Of a DNA stretch of 46,056 bases, positions 1 to 8,771 are shown piece by piece. The notes below the pieces were generated by a model. That model did no database searches. It saw only the letters and a list, made by a program, of their open reading frames with translations, and was not told where the DNA came from. The position numbers and the translations under genes are program-made. Source of the DNA: Rickettsia typhi (GTDB lineage Bacteria > Pseudomonadota > Alphaproteobacteria > Rickettsiales > UBA1997); contig CAMBFC010000011.1 of assembly GCA_945865905.1 (NCBI GenBank), positions 1 through 46,056 on the forward strand, read 5' to 3'. Within the stretch, counting starts at the first letter, position 1. Each line of letters opens with the position of its first letter.

Positions 1-59
1 CCCATTGTTGTGAGTTTTGTAATTCTGTCAGAGAAATCGAAAAATCCTAGTTGACTCAT
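1..59 (-). mobile_element. IS5-type transposase, N-terminal fragment cut by window edge
   Basis: Reading leftwards from the ATG at 59-57 gives MSQLGFFDFSDRITKLTTMG, then the window ends. A start of the form M-x-Q-L-G-F-F-D followed by R-x-x-x-L-x-x-x-G is typical of IS5-group DDE transposases, which cut and paste their own insertion sequence. Only 19 codons are visible, so the catalytic residues, the far end and the intactness of the element cannot be judged. The family call is by recalled resemblance of the N-terminus only. Confidence 0.6.
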
Positions 60-274
60 TTGATGTATTTTATTTTGTTGTAAAATGCTGTGGAAGCGGT
101 GGTGGTATGGGTTTATAGTATTGGTTTGTGTTGTAAAATACAAGAAATAGATTATTTTTTGTGCGCTGGTGGTTTGTGGATGTTGTTGGTTTAAAAATTT
201 TATGAGAAATAGCTTTGAGGTTTGGAGTTTTTATTTTATGGTTTGGTTTTTTAATTATTAGAGGTGGCCTTAAG
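60..274. other. Non-coding flank of the insertion sequence
   Basis: No open reading frame is convincing here. The plus strand is strongly G/T-rich and C-poor. The string TGTTGTAAAAT occurs twice (about 77-87 and 130-140), which could belong to the end of the insertion sequence. The exact terminal inverted repeat and target duplication cannot be set because the other end is outside the window. Confidence 0.35.
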
Positions 275-766
275 TTATTTTTTAGTGTTGCGGTATAAAA
301 ATATAGTAATGAAAAATATTGCTAAGCAATAAAAAATATTCCACGCTGCCATTGAAAGGCCTAAAAAGAAAAATTGTGGATCATCGCAGCGCGCTAGAGG
401 AGCATGGGCCAGAAGTTTTTTTAATTCTTCCATCGAGGTGTAATTTTCAATTGTTGAATTGCAGCTTTCAGAAAGTTTGAAGATTTTTTGCTCAACTCCA
501 ACATGATAAATTGCAATTGAGGCGTTGATTAGTAAAAAAAATAGTGAGAGACAAACTGCCAATTTTTTAGCTTTTTTAGTTTTAAAAAATACTAAAATTA
601 ATAAACAAATTGCAATGATGGCAATAAAGGGTTTGCGCTCATAGAGGCAGAGTTTGCAAGGAAGGAGGCCAAAAAAATATTGGCTAATATAAGCGAGTGA
701 TAAAGCAAAAATTGAAATAAAAATTAGAAAAAACAATATTTGATTTAATCTGATTTTTATCTTCAT
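275..766 (-). CDS. dsbB: DsbB-like disulfide bond formation protein
   Basis: Inner-membrane quinone reductase family that re-oxidises the periplasmic thiol oxidase DsbA. The 163-residue protein has four hydrophobic segments (about 8-30, 45-62, 70-88, 135-157). The first periplasmic redox pair is the CKLC at residues 37-40, followed by LYERKP; the second pair is C102 and C127 in the second periplasmic loop. These are the two disulfides expected for DsbB. It stands alone, 49 bases downstream of pgi on the same strand, with no dsbA nearby. Family is clear; the exact partner is not shown by the sequence. Confidence 0.88.
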   Translation of the reverse strand: MKIKIRLNQILFFLIFISIFALSLAYISQYFFGLLPCKLCLYERKPFIAIIAICLLILVFFKTKKAKKLAVCLSLFFLLINASIAIYHVGVEQKIFKLSESCNSTIENYTSMEELKKLLAHAPLARCDDPQFFFLGLSMAAWNIFYCLAIFFITIFLYRNTKK

Positions 767-815
767 AAATTTATTTTATATAGAAATTTTTATTTTCAAC
801 AAACTTAAGGCTATG

Positions 816-2030
816 CTATTTTTGCAGAATTTTTTTTGCCAATTCTTTGCGCAGCTCAACGGCTGGCTGATCAAATGGATTTATACCTTTATATTCAGCG
901 ATTAAAATAACCTCTAAAAACATTTGCATCATTAGGGCTCCCAAAACTTCTTCATCTAATTGATTGATAGAAAAAATACGAATTGGCAGTTTTTGTTGTT
1001 TTAGAACCTCGATTGTTGTAGATTGCTCAATCTCAACAATATCAGTTAATTTTTTGCCACCAAAAAGCGTTAGGCAGTTTTTTTGATCTTTGATATCAAA
1101 ATTGTGAGGATGATTTTTTTGTGTAAAAAAAGTGAAAAATTTATTTTTTGGACCATCAAGATAAAGCTGCAATTGACTATGTTGATCAACTGTTCCCATT
1201 GAATTTATTGGCGTGGCACCAAAATGATGCTTGCCAAGAGATTCGGCCCAAAGTTGGCGATACCAATCGGTAAAGTTTTTTAAACTATCGATGTAGGGCA
1301 TGACAACATTGCTGTTGAAGCCTTGACGGTAAAGGTCTAGCTGGATTTCGCAGGATTTTAAAATTTCGTTATTTTCATTTTCTAAAAAATGGGCGAGAAT
1401 TTTTTGCGCGCCAAGACGAATTTTTGTAGCATTAGTGCCACAAAGCAATGCAGGCAAAAGCCCTACAACCGAAAAGCATGAATAGCGCCCACCAATATTT
1501 TGTGGATGAGGGAAAATTTCGGCGCCAATTTCTTGGGCAATTTTTGCGATGGAATTTTGATTTGATTCAGTGATAAATAAAAATTGTTGCGCTAAATGAG
1601 GAATTTTTTCTTGTTGCAATCTATCGAGCAAAATCAAGGTTTGGCAGATAGTTTCGATAGTTTCGCCAGATTTGCTGATTACTAGAAAAAATGTATTTTG
1701 AAAATCGATTTCTGCCAAAGCGTTGCTAACTGTTTCGGGATCAATTGATTCTAAAAACTGTAATTTATTTTGAAATTTTAGTGAAGTAAGTGTTTTGCCA
1801 CCAAGACTAGATCCTCCAACTCCAAGCACTAATACTTTTTTGTATTTAGAGATTTTTTGTGCTAATTTTTCGAAAGCCTGTAGATCATTTTCGTTAAAAA
1901 TAATATCAATCATAGCCAATTCTTTGGCTTTAATTTTTTTAATTAAGACCTGATATTTTTGTAAAAGCTCTTTTGTGATTGGGTTGGTTGGGACGTTTTT
2001 AAAGCTTTGAGAATAGAGATCTAAAGGCAT
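816..2030 (-). CDS. pgi: Glucose-6-phosphate isomerase
   Basis: Interconverts glucose-6-phosphate and fructose-6-phosphate in the cytoplasm. About 404 residues, the short bacterial form. Counting from an upstream in-frame Met at 2066, the sugar-isomerase motifs are GVGGSSLGGK (82-91), SKSGETIET (131-139), the base Glu in WAESLGK (E275), the ring-opening His in DQHSQ (H296) and the Lys in ELRKELAK (K407). I place the start at the ATG at 2030 because MPLDLYSQ begins the recognisable protein; starts at 2066 or 2057 are possible and none has a good Shine-Dalgarno site. Rickettsiaceae usually lack this enzyme, so its presence suggests a less reduced relative (inference). Confidence 0.9.
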   Translation of the reverse strand: MPLDLYSQSFKNVPTNPITKELLQKYQVLIKKIKAKELAMIDIIFNENDLQAFEKLAQKISKYKKVLVLGVGGSSLGGKTLTSLKFQNKLQFLESIDPETVSNALAEIDFQNTFFLVISKSGETIETICQTLILLDRLQQEKIPHLAQQFLFITESNQNSIAKIAQEIGAEIFPHPQNIGGRYSCFSVVGLLPALLCGTNATKIRLGAQKILAHFLENENNEILKSCEIQLDLYRQGFNSNVVMPYIDSLKNFTDWYRQLWAESLGKHHFGATPINSMGTVDQHSQLQLYLDGPKNKFFTFFTQKNHPHNFDIKDQKNCLTLFGGKKLTDIVEIEQSTTIEVLKQQKLPIRIFSINQLDEEVLGALMMQMFLEVILIAEYKGINPFDQPAVELRKELAKKILQK

Positions 2031-2159
2031 TGTGCAGAAATAAATTAATGGGGCCATGGCAATCATGGCTTGCGCGTGTTACAAATTTTGAGCAGTCTTG
2101 TAAAGACGCAATCTAATCCATCATTATTAGCCTGTTAAATTTTAAAATGAAGCCAAAAC

Positions 2160-2187
2160 TTGTAATATTGATTTAGATGATTATATT
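2160..2187 (+). promoter_or_regulatory. Likely promoter of tRNA-Cys
   Basis: TTGTAA at 2160-2165 and TATATT at 2182-2187 are 16 bases apart, a reasonable sigma-70-type pair. Transcription would start near 2194, about 12 bases before the mature tRNA-Cys 5' end. Prediction by eye only. Confidence 0.4.
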
Positions 2188-2205
2188 TGCTCTTCATTCA
2201 TACAT

Positions 2206-2280
2206 GGCTGGGTAGCAAAGTGGTAATGCAAGAGCCTGCAAAGCTTTTATCCGTCGGTTCGATTCCGACCCCGGCCTCCA
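2206..2280 (+). tRNA. tRNA-Cys(GCA)
   Basis: Full cloverleaf: acceptor GGCTGGG (2206-2212) pairs with CCCGGCC, the anticodon loop CTGCAAA gives anticodon GCA, and the T arm GTCGG-TTCGATT-CCGAC is perfect. The discriminator is T as expected for cysteine, and CCA is encoded at 2278-2280. The 3' end, CCA included, is the left arm of a 20-bp perfect palindrome (see next feature). Confidence 0.95.
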
Positions 2281-2319
2281 ATCTCTATATATGATCGCAG
2301 ATCATATATAGAGATTGGA
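2277..2319. repeat. 20-bp perfect palindrome fused to the tRNA-Cys 3' end
   Basis: Bases 2277-2296 and 2300-2319 are exact reverse complements with a three-base loop (GCA). The left arm starts at the tRNA discriminator base and includes the encoded CCA. It could act as a terminator, but no T-run follows. A copy of the tRNA's last bases then reappears reversed at 2320-2326 (TTGGAGG). A second hairpin, TTCTGCA/TGCAGAA (2375-2394), precedes tsaB's 3' end. Confidence 0.8.
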
Positions 2320-2416
2320 TTGGAGGTTTATCTCCCCTAAATCCCCAAGGGGATGCGTGCTTTCGCAACGCTGGTTCTGCAATTTAATGCAGAATGCGGT
2401 TTATTTTCTTTTTCTG

Positions 2417-3037
2417 TTATTTTTTTCTTTCACTGATTTTTGGTAGGCGTAGATAAGACGGGTCTAAATCGCTGGGGTTTTTGTTGTTTGCGAATTCTTC
2501 GTGGGCTATGAGGCCAATAAAATCAGCACTTGGGCCGTCTTCTGGATTTGTTGTGTTGCCGCAAATAAAATTATGTTGTTGGGATATTTTGGTGAATTCA
2601 TCTTTGGCGACTAGTCTTGATTCTGTAAGTCTGCGTAGTTTTCCATTCTCAGAAAAAAATTCTGCTACAAAAAATTCATCCATCTTTGCATCAATGGCAG
2701 CAAGGATTGGGCCGTTGTGATCGCGATGTTTGTGGGCGATTGCGTTTAATGAATCTACTAAAATTAATGGTAAATTAGTTGCTAGTTTGAGTGCGCGAGC
2801 GCAGGATAGGCCTATTCTAACCCCAGTGAAACTTCCGGGGCCTTTGGTGGTAGCGATTAAATCTAGATCATTATACCAAATTTTATTATTGCGCAAAACA
2901 TCCTCAAGCAAGATAACAAGGGTTTCAGCCTGCTTGCCATTTTCTTGAATGCTAACTAGTTGCAGAATTTTTTGATCCTCAAGAAGTGCAATAGAAAGTG
3001 AGCCATTGCTGGTGTCGAAGGCAAGAATTTTCATCAA
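2417..3037 (-). CDS. tsaB: tRNA threonylcarbamoyladenosine biosynthesis protein TsaB
   Basis: Non-catalytic ASKHA-fold partner of TsaD in the complex that puts t6A on position 37 of ANN-decoding tRNAs. The 206-residue protein opens with the phosphate-1-like MKILAFDTSNGSLSIAL and carries GPGSFTGVRIGL at about 66-77, the family hallmark. TsaD itself is not in the window. It ends the tsaB-apaG-pilB run on the minus strand: apaG stops 9 bases upstream of its start, so co-transcription is likely. Length is normal for the family. Confidence 0.9.
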   Translation of the reverse strand: MMKILAFDTSNGSLSIALLEDQKILQLVSIQENGKQAETLVILLEDVLRNNKIWYNDLDLIATTKGPGSFTGVRIGLSCARALKLATNLPLILVDSLNAIAHKHRDHNGPILAAIDAKMDEFFVAEFFSENGKLRRLTESRLVAKDEFTKISQQHNFICGNTTNPEDGPSADFIGLIAHEEFANNKNPSDLDPSYLRLPKISERKK

Positions 3038-3046
3038 TTATGAGTT

Positions 3047-3514
3047 TTAATTGATAACGCCTTTAATTGTAGGAACATCAAGTGAAAAAGCTGGGATCTT
3101 GGCATCAAAGAGTTCGCCGTTAGTTTTTTCTAGCTGATAATGACCTGACATTATTCCTGAAGGATAACGCAAATGCACGCCGCTGCTATATTGAAAGGAT
3201 TCGCTGGCAGTAATTTGAGGTTGTTCGCCAACAACGCCGGGGCCTTCAATTTTTTGCAATGTGCCTTGCTCATCGATGATGCGCCAGTGTCGATTTAGAA
3301 GCTTTACGCTTTCGGTGCCGCGATTATCGATACGCACATGATAAGACCATATAAATATACTGCCAAGAGAACTAATCTGGCTATCGATAAATTCTGGCCA
3401 AACAGTAATCTCAATATCGTTGGTGATGGCGTTGTAAGAGTTTTCTTTTGTAGCTTTGCTTAGATTAAATAAATGAGATTCTAAGGGCTTGCTTGTTTTT
3501 GAGAGTCGATTCAT
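3047..3514 (-). CDS. apaG: ApaG domain protein
   Basis: Small cytoplasmic fibronectin-III-like beta-sandwich protein; the family is linked to Co2+/Mg2+ resistance, but its biochemical role is unsettled. Recognised by ITVWPEFIDSQ, the FIWSYHVRIDNRG strand, LLNRHWRIIDEQG, the GPGVVGEQP loop and LRYPSGIMSGHY, which run in the standard family order. At 155 residues it is about 25-30 longer than usual because of an N-terminal stretch (residues 1-27) with no other Met to start from. It sits between tsaB and the PilB-like ATPase gene. Confidence 0.88.
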   Translation of the reverse strand: MNRLSKTSKPLESHLFNLSKATKENSYNAITNDIEITVWPEFIDSQISSLGSIFIWSYHVRIDNRGTESVKLLNRHWRIIDEQGTLQKIEGPGVVGEQPQITASESFQYSSGVHLRYPSGIMSGHYQLEKTNGELFDAKIPAFSLDVPTIKGVIN

Positions 3515-3564
3515 ATTTTTTTGTAAATTTTATTCCGAATGAAATATAAACTAATTCTATAATT

Positions 3565-5271
3565 TTAATTCATGCGATCAGTTAAATCAACAACGCGGAT
3601 TAATTCTTTTAAATCGGTAATGCCGGCGATGACCTTCTGTAGCCCGTCTTCAACCATTGGTATAAAATTTTTGCTGAGCAAATATTGCAATAATTCTTTT
3701 CGACTTTTTGAAGCGGCGACCATTTCGTCTAATTCGCGATCAAAGGTCAGAACTTCAGCAATAACTACTCGCCCTTTATAGCCAGTTTGACCGCATTTTT
3801 CGCAGCCAGTAGATTTAAATATTTTTTCAATGTGAGTATATTTGGAGCCAAGAAGCCTTTTTTCTGAGGCGTCGAGAGCATGTTCGGTTTTGCATTCAGT
3901 GCAAAGTTTTCGTGCCAATCTTTGTGCGACGATGCAAATAAGTGAGCCGGCCATTAAATAATTGGGCACACCAATATTCATCAAGCGCGGGATGGCGCCA
4001 AGCGCATCGTTGGTGTGTAGCGAACTATAAACTTGGTGACCCGTCATTGCGGCCTGAATAGCGGCAATTGCAGTGTCTTTATCGCGAATTTCACCAATAA
4101 GAATCACATCGGGATCTTGTCGTAACAAGGCTTTAACGCCGGCAGCAAAATCAAGTCCAATATCGCTTTTGACATTCGATTGACGGATCATTGGAATGTG
4201 ATACTCGACCGGATCTTCGAGTGTCATGATGTTTTTGTCGATCGAGTTAATATAGGTTAACAGTGTGTAAAGAGTAGTGGTTTTGCCGCTTCCTGTAGGC
4301 CCCGTGAGGATTATTACGCCCTCAGGTCGTTTCACCATTTTATGCATTAAATTGATGCTATGCTCAGTAAATCCAAGTTTATCAAGTGAAAGAATCGACT
4401 GTTTTTCATCCAAAATCCGCATGACGATATTTTCGCCATTTATTGTTGGTTGCGTTGAAACACGAAAATCAATTTTTCGGCCAAGAATTTCGGAGTTAAT
4501 ATGTCCATCTTGCGGCTTTCGGCTTTCGGCTATGTTCATGCCCGACATGATTTTTATGCGCACCGAAATTGCTGACCAGTGATCTTTGTGAATTGAGCGA
4601 ATCTGTACCATCTTGCCATCAATGCGGTAGCGCACGCGCAAGAACATGTTTTCTGGTTCAAAGTGAATATCGGATGCGCCATTGTGAACCGCATCGTTAA
4701 AAATTGAATCAACCAAACGCACCATCGGGCTTTTATAATCGCCGCGCAACTGAGATTCATCGTTAATTTTATTTACATCAATCCCTTCGATCTCTTTGAG
4801 AATCCCCTCAATCGACATTTCATAGCCGTAATATTGATCGATCGCATGTAAAATATCGACTTCAGGAACATAAACTGGATCAATACGAAAATTATTGGGA
4901 AAGCAGCGCCGCACTTGATCAATCGCAATAATATCAAAAATATCAGCCATCGCAATCGTGACGGTATCTTTAGAATATGAAACGGGAATGAGTTTATTGT
5001 GAATAGCAAACTCTTTCGGAACTTTTTTTACCAAGCGCGCATCAATAATAGAGGCTTTGATATCGAACTTTTTGATGCCAGTGGATTCGTTGAGAATCTC
5101 GCCCAAAATACTTTCAGAAATAAAACCCATTTCAACCAAAATCGCCGAAACGGTTTTAGAGTTTTTAAGCCGCATTTGCTCTTTTAAAGCAATGGTTAGC
5201 TGATCTTGAGAGATGACTTTTTTATCTAAAAGTCTGGCGCTGATATCGGTATTGGTAGAAGTGCCGGCCAT
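3565..5271 (-). CDS. Type IV pilus / type II secretion assembly ATPase (PilB/GspE family)
   Basis: Cytoplasmic hexameric ATPase that drives pilus or pseudopilus assembly. The 568 residues show an N-terminal MshEN-like region (about 1-150), Walker A GPTGSGKTT (324-332), the aspartate box around LEDPVEYHI (351-359), Walker B in DPDVILIGEIRD (386-397), the His box at SSLHTND, and a zinc site formed by C457, C460, C490 and C493. The tetracysteine favours PilB/GspE over the retraction ATPase PilT. The only other pilus-like gene in the window is the prepilin at 37.4 kb. Divergent from gltX, 86 bases away. Confidence 0.92.
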   Translation of the reverse strand: MAGTSTNTDISARLLDKKVISQDQLTIALKEQMRLKNSKTVSAILVEMGFISESILGEILNESTGIKKFDIKASIIDARLVKKVPKEFAIHNKLIPVSYSKDTVTIAMADIFDIIAIDQVRRCFPNNFRIDPVYVPEVDILHAIDQYYGYEMSIEGILKEIEGIDVNKINDESQLRGDYKSPMVRLVDSIFNDAVHNGASDIHFEPENMFLRVRYRIDGKMVQIRSIHKDHWSAISVRIKIMSGMNIAESRKPQDGHINSEILGRKIDFRVSTQPTINGENIVMRILDEKQSILSLDKLGFTEHSINLMHKMVKRPEGVIILTGPTGSGKTTTLYTLLTYINSIDKNIMTLEDPVEYHIPMIRQSNVKSDIGLDFAAGVKALLRQDPDVILIGEIRDKDTAIAAIQAAMTGHQVYSSLHTNDALGAIPRLMNIGVPNYLMAGSLICIVAQRLARKLCTECKTEHALDASEKRLLGSKYTHIEKIFKSTGCEKCGQTGYKGRVVIAEVLTFDRELDEMVAASKSRKELLQYLLSKNFIPMVEDGLQKVIAGITDLKELIRVVDLTDRMN

Positions 5272-5306
5272 TTGTTAGTTTGATTTTGTAAATGAATGCG
5301 TTAAGG

Positions 5307-5312
5307 TATAAT
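5307..5312 (+). promoter_or_regulatory. gltX promoter -10 box
   Basis: A consensus TATAAT preceded by GG lies 45 bases before the chosen gltX ATG, inside the 86-base divergent gap with the pilB-like gene. The -35 is weak (TTTTGT 17 bases upstream). This box also argues against the upstream ATG at 5292, which would lie before the transcript start. Confidence 0.45.
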
Positions 5313-5357
5313 TTCTCGCAATTTTTGCATATTTGTCAAGATAAAGAAAATAAAATT

Positions 5358-6818
5358 ATGAATAATTCAGTTGTAACTCGTTTTGCTCCATCGCCAACCG
5401 GATATCTTCATATTGGTGGAGCGCGCACTGCTTTGTTCAATTATCTTTTTTCAAAGGCAAATGGTGGAAAATTTTTGTTGCGAATTGAAGATACTGATGA
5501 AAAAAGATCGAGCGAAGCGGCGATTGATGCGATCCTACAAGGCCTTGATTGGCTTGGTTTGAAGCATGATGGTGATTATGTTTTGCAATCAAAAAATTTA
5601 GCGAGGCATGCGCAGGTGGCAAAAGATTTATTGGCGGCGGGCAAAGCTTATTTATGCTATACCAGTGCTGAAGAATTAGAAGAAATGCGTGCTGCTTCTG
5701 AGAAAAAAGGCGAAGTATTTCGTTTTAAAAGTTCGTGGCGCAATAAATCGCAATCGCAAACTAGCGTGGTGAAGCCCGTAATTCGCATCAAAGCGCCGCT
5801 TGAAGGCGAGGTTGTAATAAAAGATTTAGTGCAAGGCGAAGTGCGTGTTAGTTGCAAAGAAATTGACGATTTGGTAATGTTGCGCGGCGATGGCACGCCT
5901 ACTTACATGCTGGCTGTGGTGGTTGACGATCACGATATGGCAATCACCCATGTTATTCGTGGCGATGATCATTTTACCAATGCTTTTCGCCAAAAAATCA
6001 TTTATGAGGCCATGGGCTGGGCGGTTCCGCAATTTGCGCATATTCCGCTAATTCACGGAGCTGATGGTGCAAAAATGTCAAAACGCCACGGCGCAACTTC
6101 GGTGATCGAATATCAGCAGATGGGCTATTTGCCTGAGTCGATGCGCAATTATTTGCTGCGTCTTGGTTGGTCTCACGGCGATGCAGAAATTATTTCTGAT
6201 GCACAAGCTGCAGAGTGGTTTAATTTAGAGAAGGTTGGAAAATCACCGGCGCGCTTTGATTTTGTTAAGTTGGATCATGTGAATAAACATTATCTTGAGA
6301 AAAAAACTGACGATGAATTATTTGATTTGTTGTTCAAAACAAAAGATGGCGCTTGGATAACTGCAATTGAAAATTCATCAGAAGAATTAAAAAACAGAAT
6401 AAAAAAAGCAATAAAGTTTTTGCGAGTTGGGGTATCGCGAGCATTATCTTATGGAAGTGCTCAAGGCGAAGTAAAGGCTCTGGATGAGCTATCAGCACGC
6501 ATTGAGCCTTACCTAGATAAATCATCTCCTGATTTTGGTGAGGCAAAATCAACCATTCGTGATAAAAAATTAATCCTAGAAAAATTATTGCCAAAATTAG
6601 AAATGCTACAAAATTGTAATCACGATGAAATTAAAAACGCTTTAAATAATTTTGCTGCTGAACAAAATTTAAAAATTAAAGATTTTGGCCCAATTTTGCG
6701 TCTAGTTTTAACTTTTTCACCATCTTCTGGTGGAGGAATTTTTGATGTAATTGATGTTTTGGGGCAAGATGAATCAATAAAGCGCATAAAAAATGCTCTA
6801 AAACAAATTGTTGATTAA
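5358..6818 (+). CDS. gltX: Glutamyl-tRNA synthetase
   Basis: Class I synthetase charging tRNA-Glu (and, where GatCAB exists, also tRNA-Gln). 486 residues from the ATG at 5358, chosen because VVTRFAPSPTGYLHIGGART begins four residues in and an in-frame ATG at 5292 precedes the likely promoter. The HIGH-type motif is PTGYLHIGG and the KMSKS-type motif is KMSKRHGATS. ISDAQAAEWFN and the helical C-terminal anticodon-binding region are normal. A tRNA-Gln gene is in the window at 26.2 kb, but glnS and gatCAB are not. Confidence 0.95.
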   Translation: MNNSVVTRFAPSPTGYLHIGGARTALFNYLFSKANGGKFLLRIEDTDEKRSSEAAIDAILQGLDWLGLKHDGDYVLQSKNLARHAQVAKDLLAAGKAYLCYTSAEELEEMRAASEKKGEVFRFKSSWRNKSQSQTSVVKPVIRIKAPLEGEVVIKDLVQGEVRVSCKEIDDLVMLRGDGTPTYMLAVVVDDHDMAITHVIRGDDHFTNAFRQKIIYEAMGWAVPQFAHIPLIHGADGAKMSKRHGATSVIEYQQMGYLPESMRNYLLRLGWSHGDAEIISDAQAAEWFNLEKVGKSPARFDFVKLDHVNKHYLEKKTDDELFDLLFKTKDGAWITAIENSSEELKNRIKKAIKFLRVGVSRALSYGSAQGEVKALDELSARIEPYLDKSSPDFGEAKSTIRDKKLILEKLLPKLEMLQNCNHDEIKNALNNFAAEQNLKIKDFGPILRLVLTFSPSSGGGIFDVIDVLGQDESIKRIKNALKQIVD

Positions 6819-6897
6819 ATTTATTAATTAAATAGCATCTTTTATTCATAGTTTGTCCTTGGGAGCCCCCACCTAAAAATATCCGTCATAATTCATC

Positions 6898-7533
6898 ATG
6901 AAAAATCTTCGCACCTTTGCCTTGGCAAGTCTTGCGACATTATTATTTTTTGCCCCTAGCGCTAGTTTTGCTGCTGTGCGCGATAGTTTTTTTCTTGAAT
7001 CATTTTTAACCGCCGAATATAGCGCGCCAAGATTTTATGGCAATTCAAGCAGCAAACATTTTGCCACCGATTCTATTTTTAGTCAGATCAAAAATTTTGA
7101 TAATATTGCGCTTGGTTTTCATGGTCGCGTTCATAAATATTTGGGATTTAATGCTAATTGGTCGAAAACCGATTTATCTAGTCCTTCTTTGGAGGGGCAT
7201 ACATTATCAAAAAAAGCTAATTTGGCGATAAATTATTATAATTTTTCAGCATTATTTTTTGCACCAGTGGTTGAAGATAGCATTGTTGAATTGTTTGGAG
7301 AGGTAGGAATATCTAAGATGTCGAGCAAAATTAGTATTTTTGAAAGCAATGGAAATTATACTAAAAAACAAACTGATCAAACGATTCCATTTGCAGGAAT
7401 TGGTTTTCAAGTTGCGCCATTTGAATCATCAAAAGATGCTTTTAGACTAACATTTCAGCGTTATCTAAAAAAACTAGATACGGTTGGAGCAAATTTTTCA
7501 ACGATTAGAATTGGCTATATTAAAGAGTTCTAA
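6898..7533 (+). CDS. Small outer-membrane beta-barrel protein
   Basis: Not recognised at family level. The 211-residue product has a clear signal peptide ([18 protein letters not shown], then APSASFA, with cleavage likely after SFA, residue ~25). The rest alternates polar and hydrophobic residues in strand-sized blocks and ends in ...IRIGYIKEF; a terminal Phe is the usual sorting signal for outer-membrane barrels. Eight strands would fit the mature size. It lies between gltX and metK on the same strand with 79 and 80 base gaps, so it may have its own promoter. Surface exposure is inference. Confidence 0.65.
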   Translation: MKNLRTFALASLATLLFFAPSASFAAVRDSFFLESFLTAEYSAPRFYGNSSSKHFATDSIFSQIKNFDNIALGFHGRVHKYLGFNANWSKTDLSSPSLEGHTLSKKANLAINYYNFSALFFAPVVEDSIVELFGEVGISKMSSKISIFESNGNYTKKQTDQTIPFAGIGFQVAPFESSKDAFRLTFQRYLKKLDTVGANFSTIRIGYIKEF

Positions 7534-7613
7534 TCGTTACGCGGTGTTTTTTGTTTTGTAGAAAACAATTTATCTTTCGGAAAGCCTTCCAAAATATAAA
7601 ATATAATTATTTT

Positions 7614-8771
7614 ATGCCAAAAAACTATTTATTTACCTCAGAGTCGGTATCCGAAGGCCATCCAGATAAAATCTGCGATCAAATTTCTGATACTTTAGTT
7701 GATGCTTATTTAAAAAAAGATCCCTATTCGCGTTTGGCGATTGAAACTTTTGCCACAACAAACCGCGTGGTTATTGGTGGCGAAATTCGCGCACCATTAA
7801 TTTCTAAAGAAGAAATTGAGCATTTAATTCGTGGAACCATCAAAGAAATTGGCTATGAACAAGATGGCTTTCATTGGAAAAATGTTGAAATTACTAACTT
7901 GTTGCACGCGCAATCTGCCGATATTGCAGTTGGCGTAGATGCCTCTGGCTCTAAGGATGAGGGCGCTGGAGATCAAGGAATAATGTTTGGCTATGCTTGC
8001 AAAGAAACCGATGTTTTAATGCCGGCGGCAATTTATTATTCACATCGTGTGCTGCATAATATTATGGATGCGGTGCGTTCAGGAAAACTACAGCAGCTTG
8101 GGCCAGATGCAAAAAGCCAAGTGACTTTGCGCTATGTTGACGGCGTGCCAGTTGGCGCAGAAACTGTTTTGGTTTCAATTCAACATCCTGAAGGTGTTAC
8201 GCAAAAACAAGTGCGTGATGCAATCAGGCCTTATGTTGAGGCCACTTTGCCAAAAGGTTGGATGTGTAAGGATGAAAATTTTCTCGTTAATCCAACGGGC
8301 AAATTTGTGATTGGTGGGCCTGATGGCGATGCTGGTTTGACTGGGCGCAAAATCATTGTTGATACTTACGGCGGTGCGGCTCCTCATGGTGGTGGTGCGT
8401 TTTCAGGAAAAGATCCAACTAAGGTTGATCGTTCTGCGGCTTATATGGCGCGCTATTTGGCAAAAAATGTGGTTGCGGCTGGCTTGGCTACTCGTTGCAC
8501 GATTCAAATTGCTTACGCGATTGGTGTTTCTAAGCCTTTGGCGCTTTATGTTAATAATCATCATACTGGTGTTGCTGGTGAAGATTTGGTGCGTATTATT
8601 AACGAACTGGTTGATCTTTCGCCGCGCGGAATTCGTACGCATTTGCAATTAAACAAGCCGATTTATAAGCGCACAGCATCTTACGGGCACTTTGGTCGCT
8701 TGCCTGAAGCTGATGGTGGATTCTCTTGGGAAAAAACTGATTTGGCAGAACAGTTGAAGAAGTTGGCTTAG
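7614..8771 (+). CDS. metK: S-adenosylmethionine synthetase
   Basis: Makes S-adenosylmethionine from methionine and ATP as a cytoplasmic tetramer. 385 residues from the ATG at 7614; the motif [14 protein letters not shown] begins 12 residues in, the usual distance. Other signatures are [13 protein letters not shown] and [16 protein letters not shown]. An upstream in-frame ATG at 7551 would add 21 unrelated residues and is rejected. Its last four bases overlap the convergent pyrD end. I looked for a SAM-binding leader in the 80-base gap and did not recognise one. Confidence 0.95.
   Translation: MPKNYLFTSESVSEGHPDKICDQISDTLVDAYLKKDPYSRLAIETFATTNRVVIGGEIRAPLISKEEIEHLIRGTIKEIGYEQDGFHWKNVEITNLLHAQSADIAVGVDASGSKDEGAGDQGIMFGYACKETDVLMPAAIYYSHRVLHNIMDAVRSGKLQQLGPDAKSQVTLRYVDGVPVGAETVLVSIQHPEGVTQKQVRDAIRPYVEATLPKGWMCKDENFLVNPTGKFVIGGPDGDAGLTGRKIIVDTYGGAAPHGGGAFSGKDPTKVDRSAAYMARYLAKNVVAAGLATRCTIQIAYAIGVSKPLALYVNNHHTGVAGEDLVRIINELVDLSPRGIRTHLQLNKPIYKRTASYGHFGRLPEADGGFSWEKTDLAEQLKKLA

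Noticed and set aside
7534..7613. SAM riboswitch upstream of metK
   Set aside because: Only 80 bases, and I could not match SAM-II, SAM/SAH or other known layouts; only a small CGGAAAGCCTTCC hairpin is visible.
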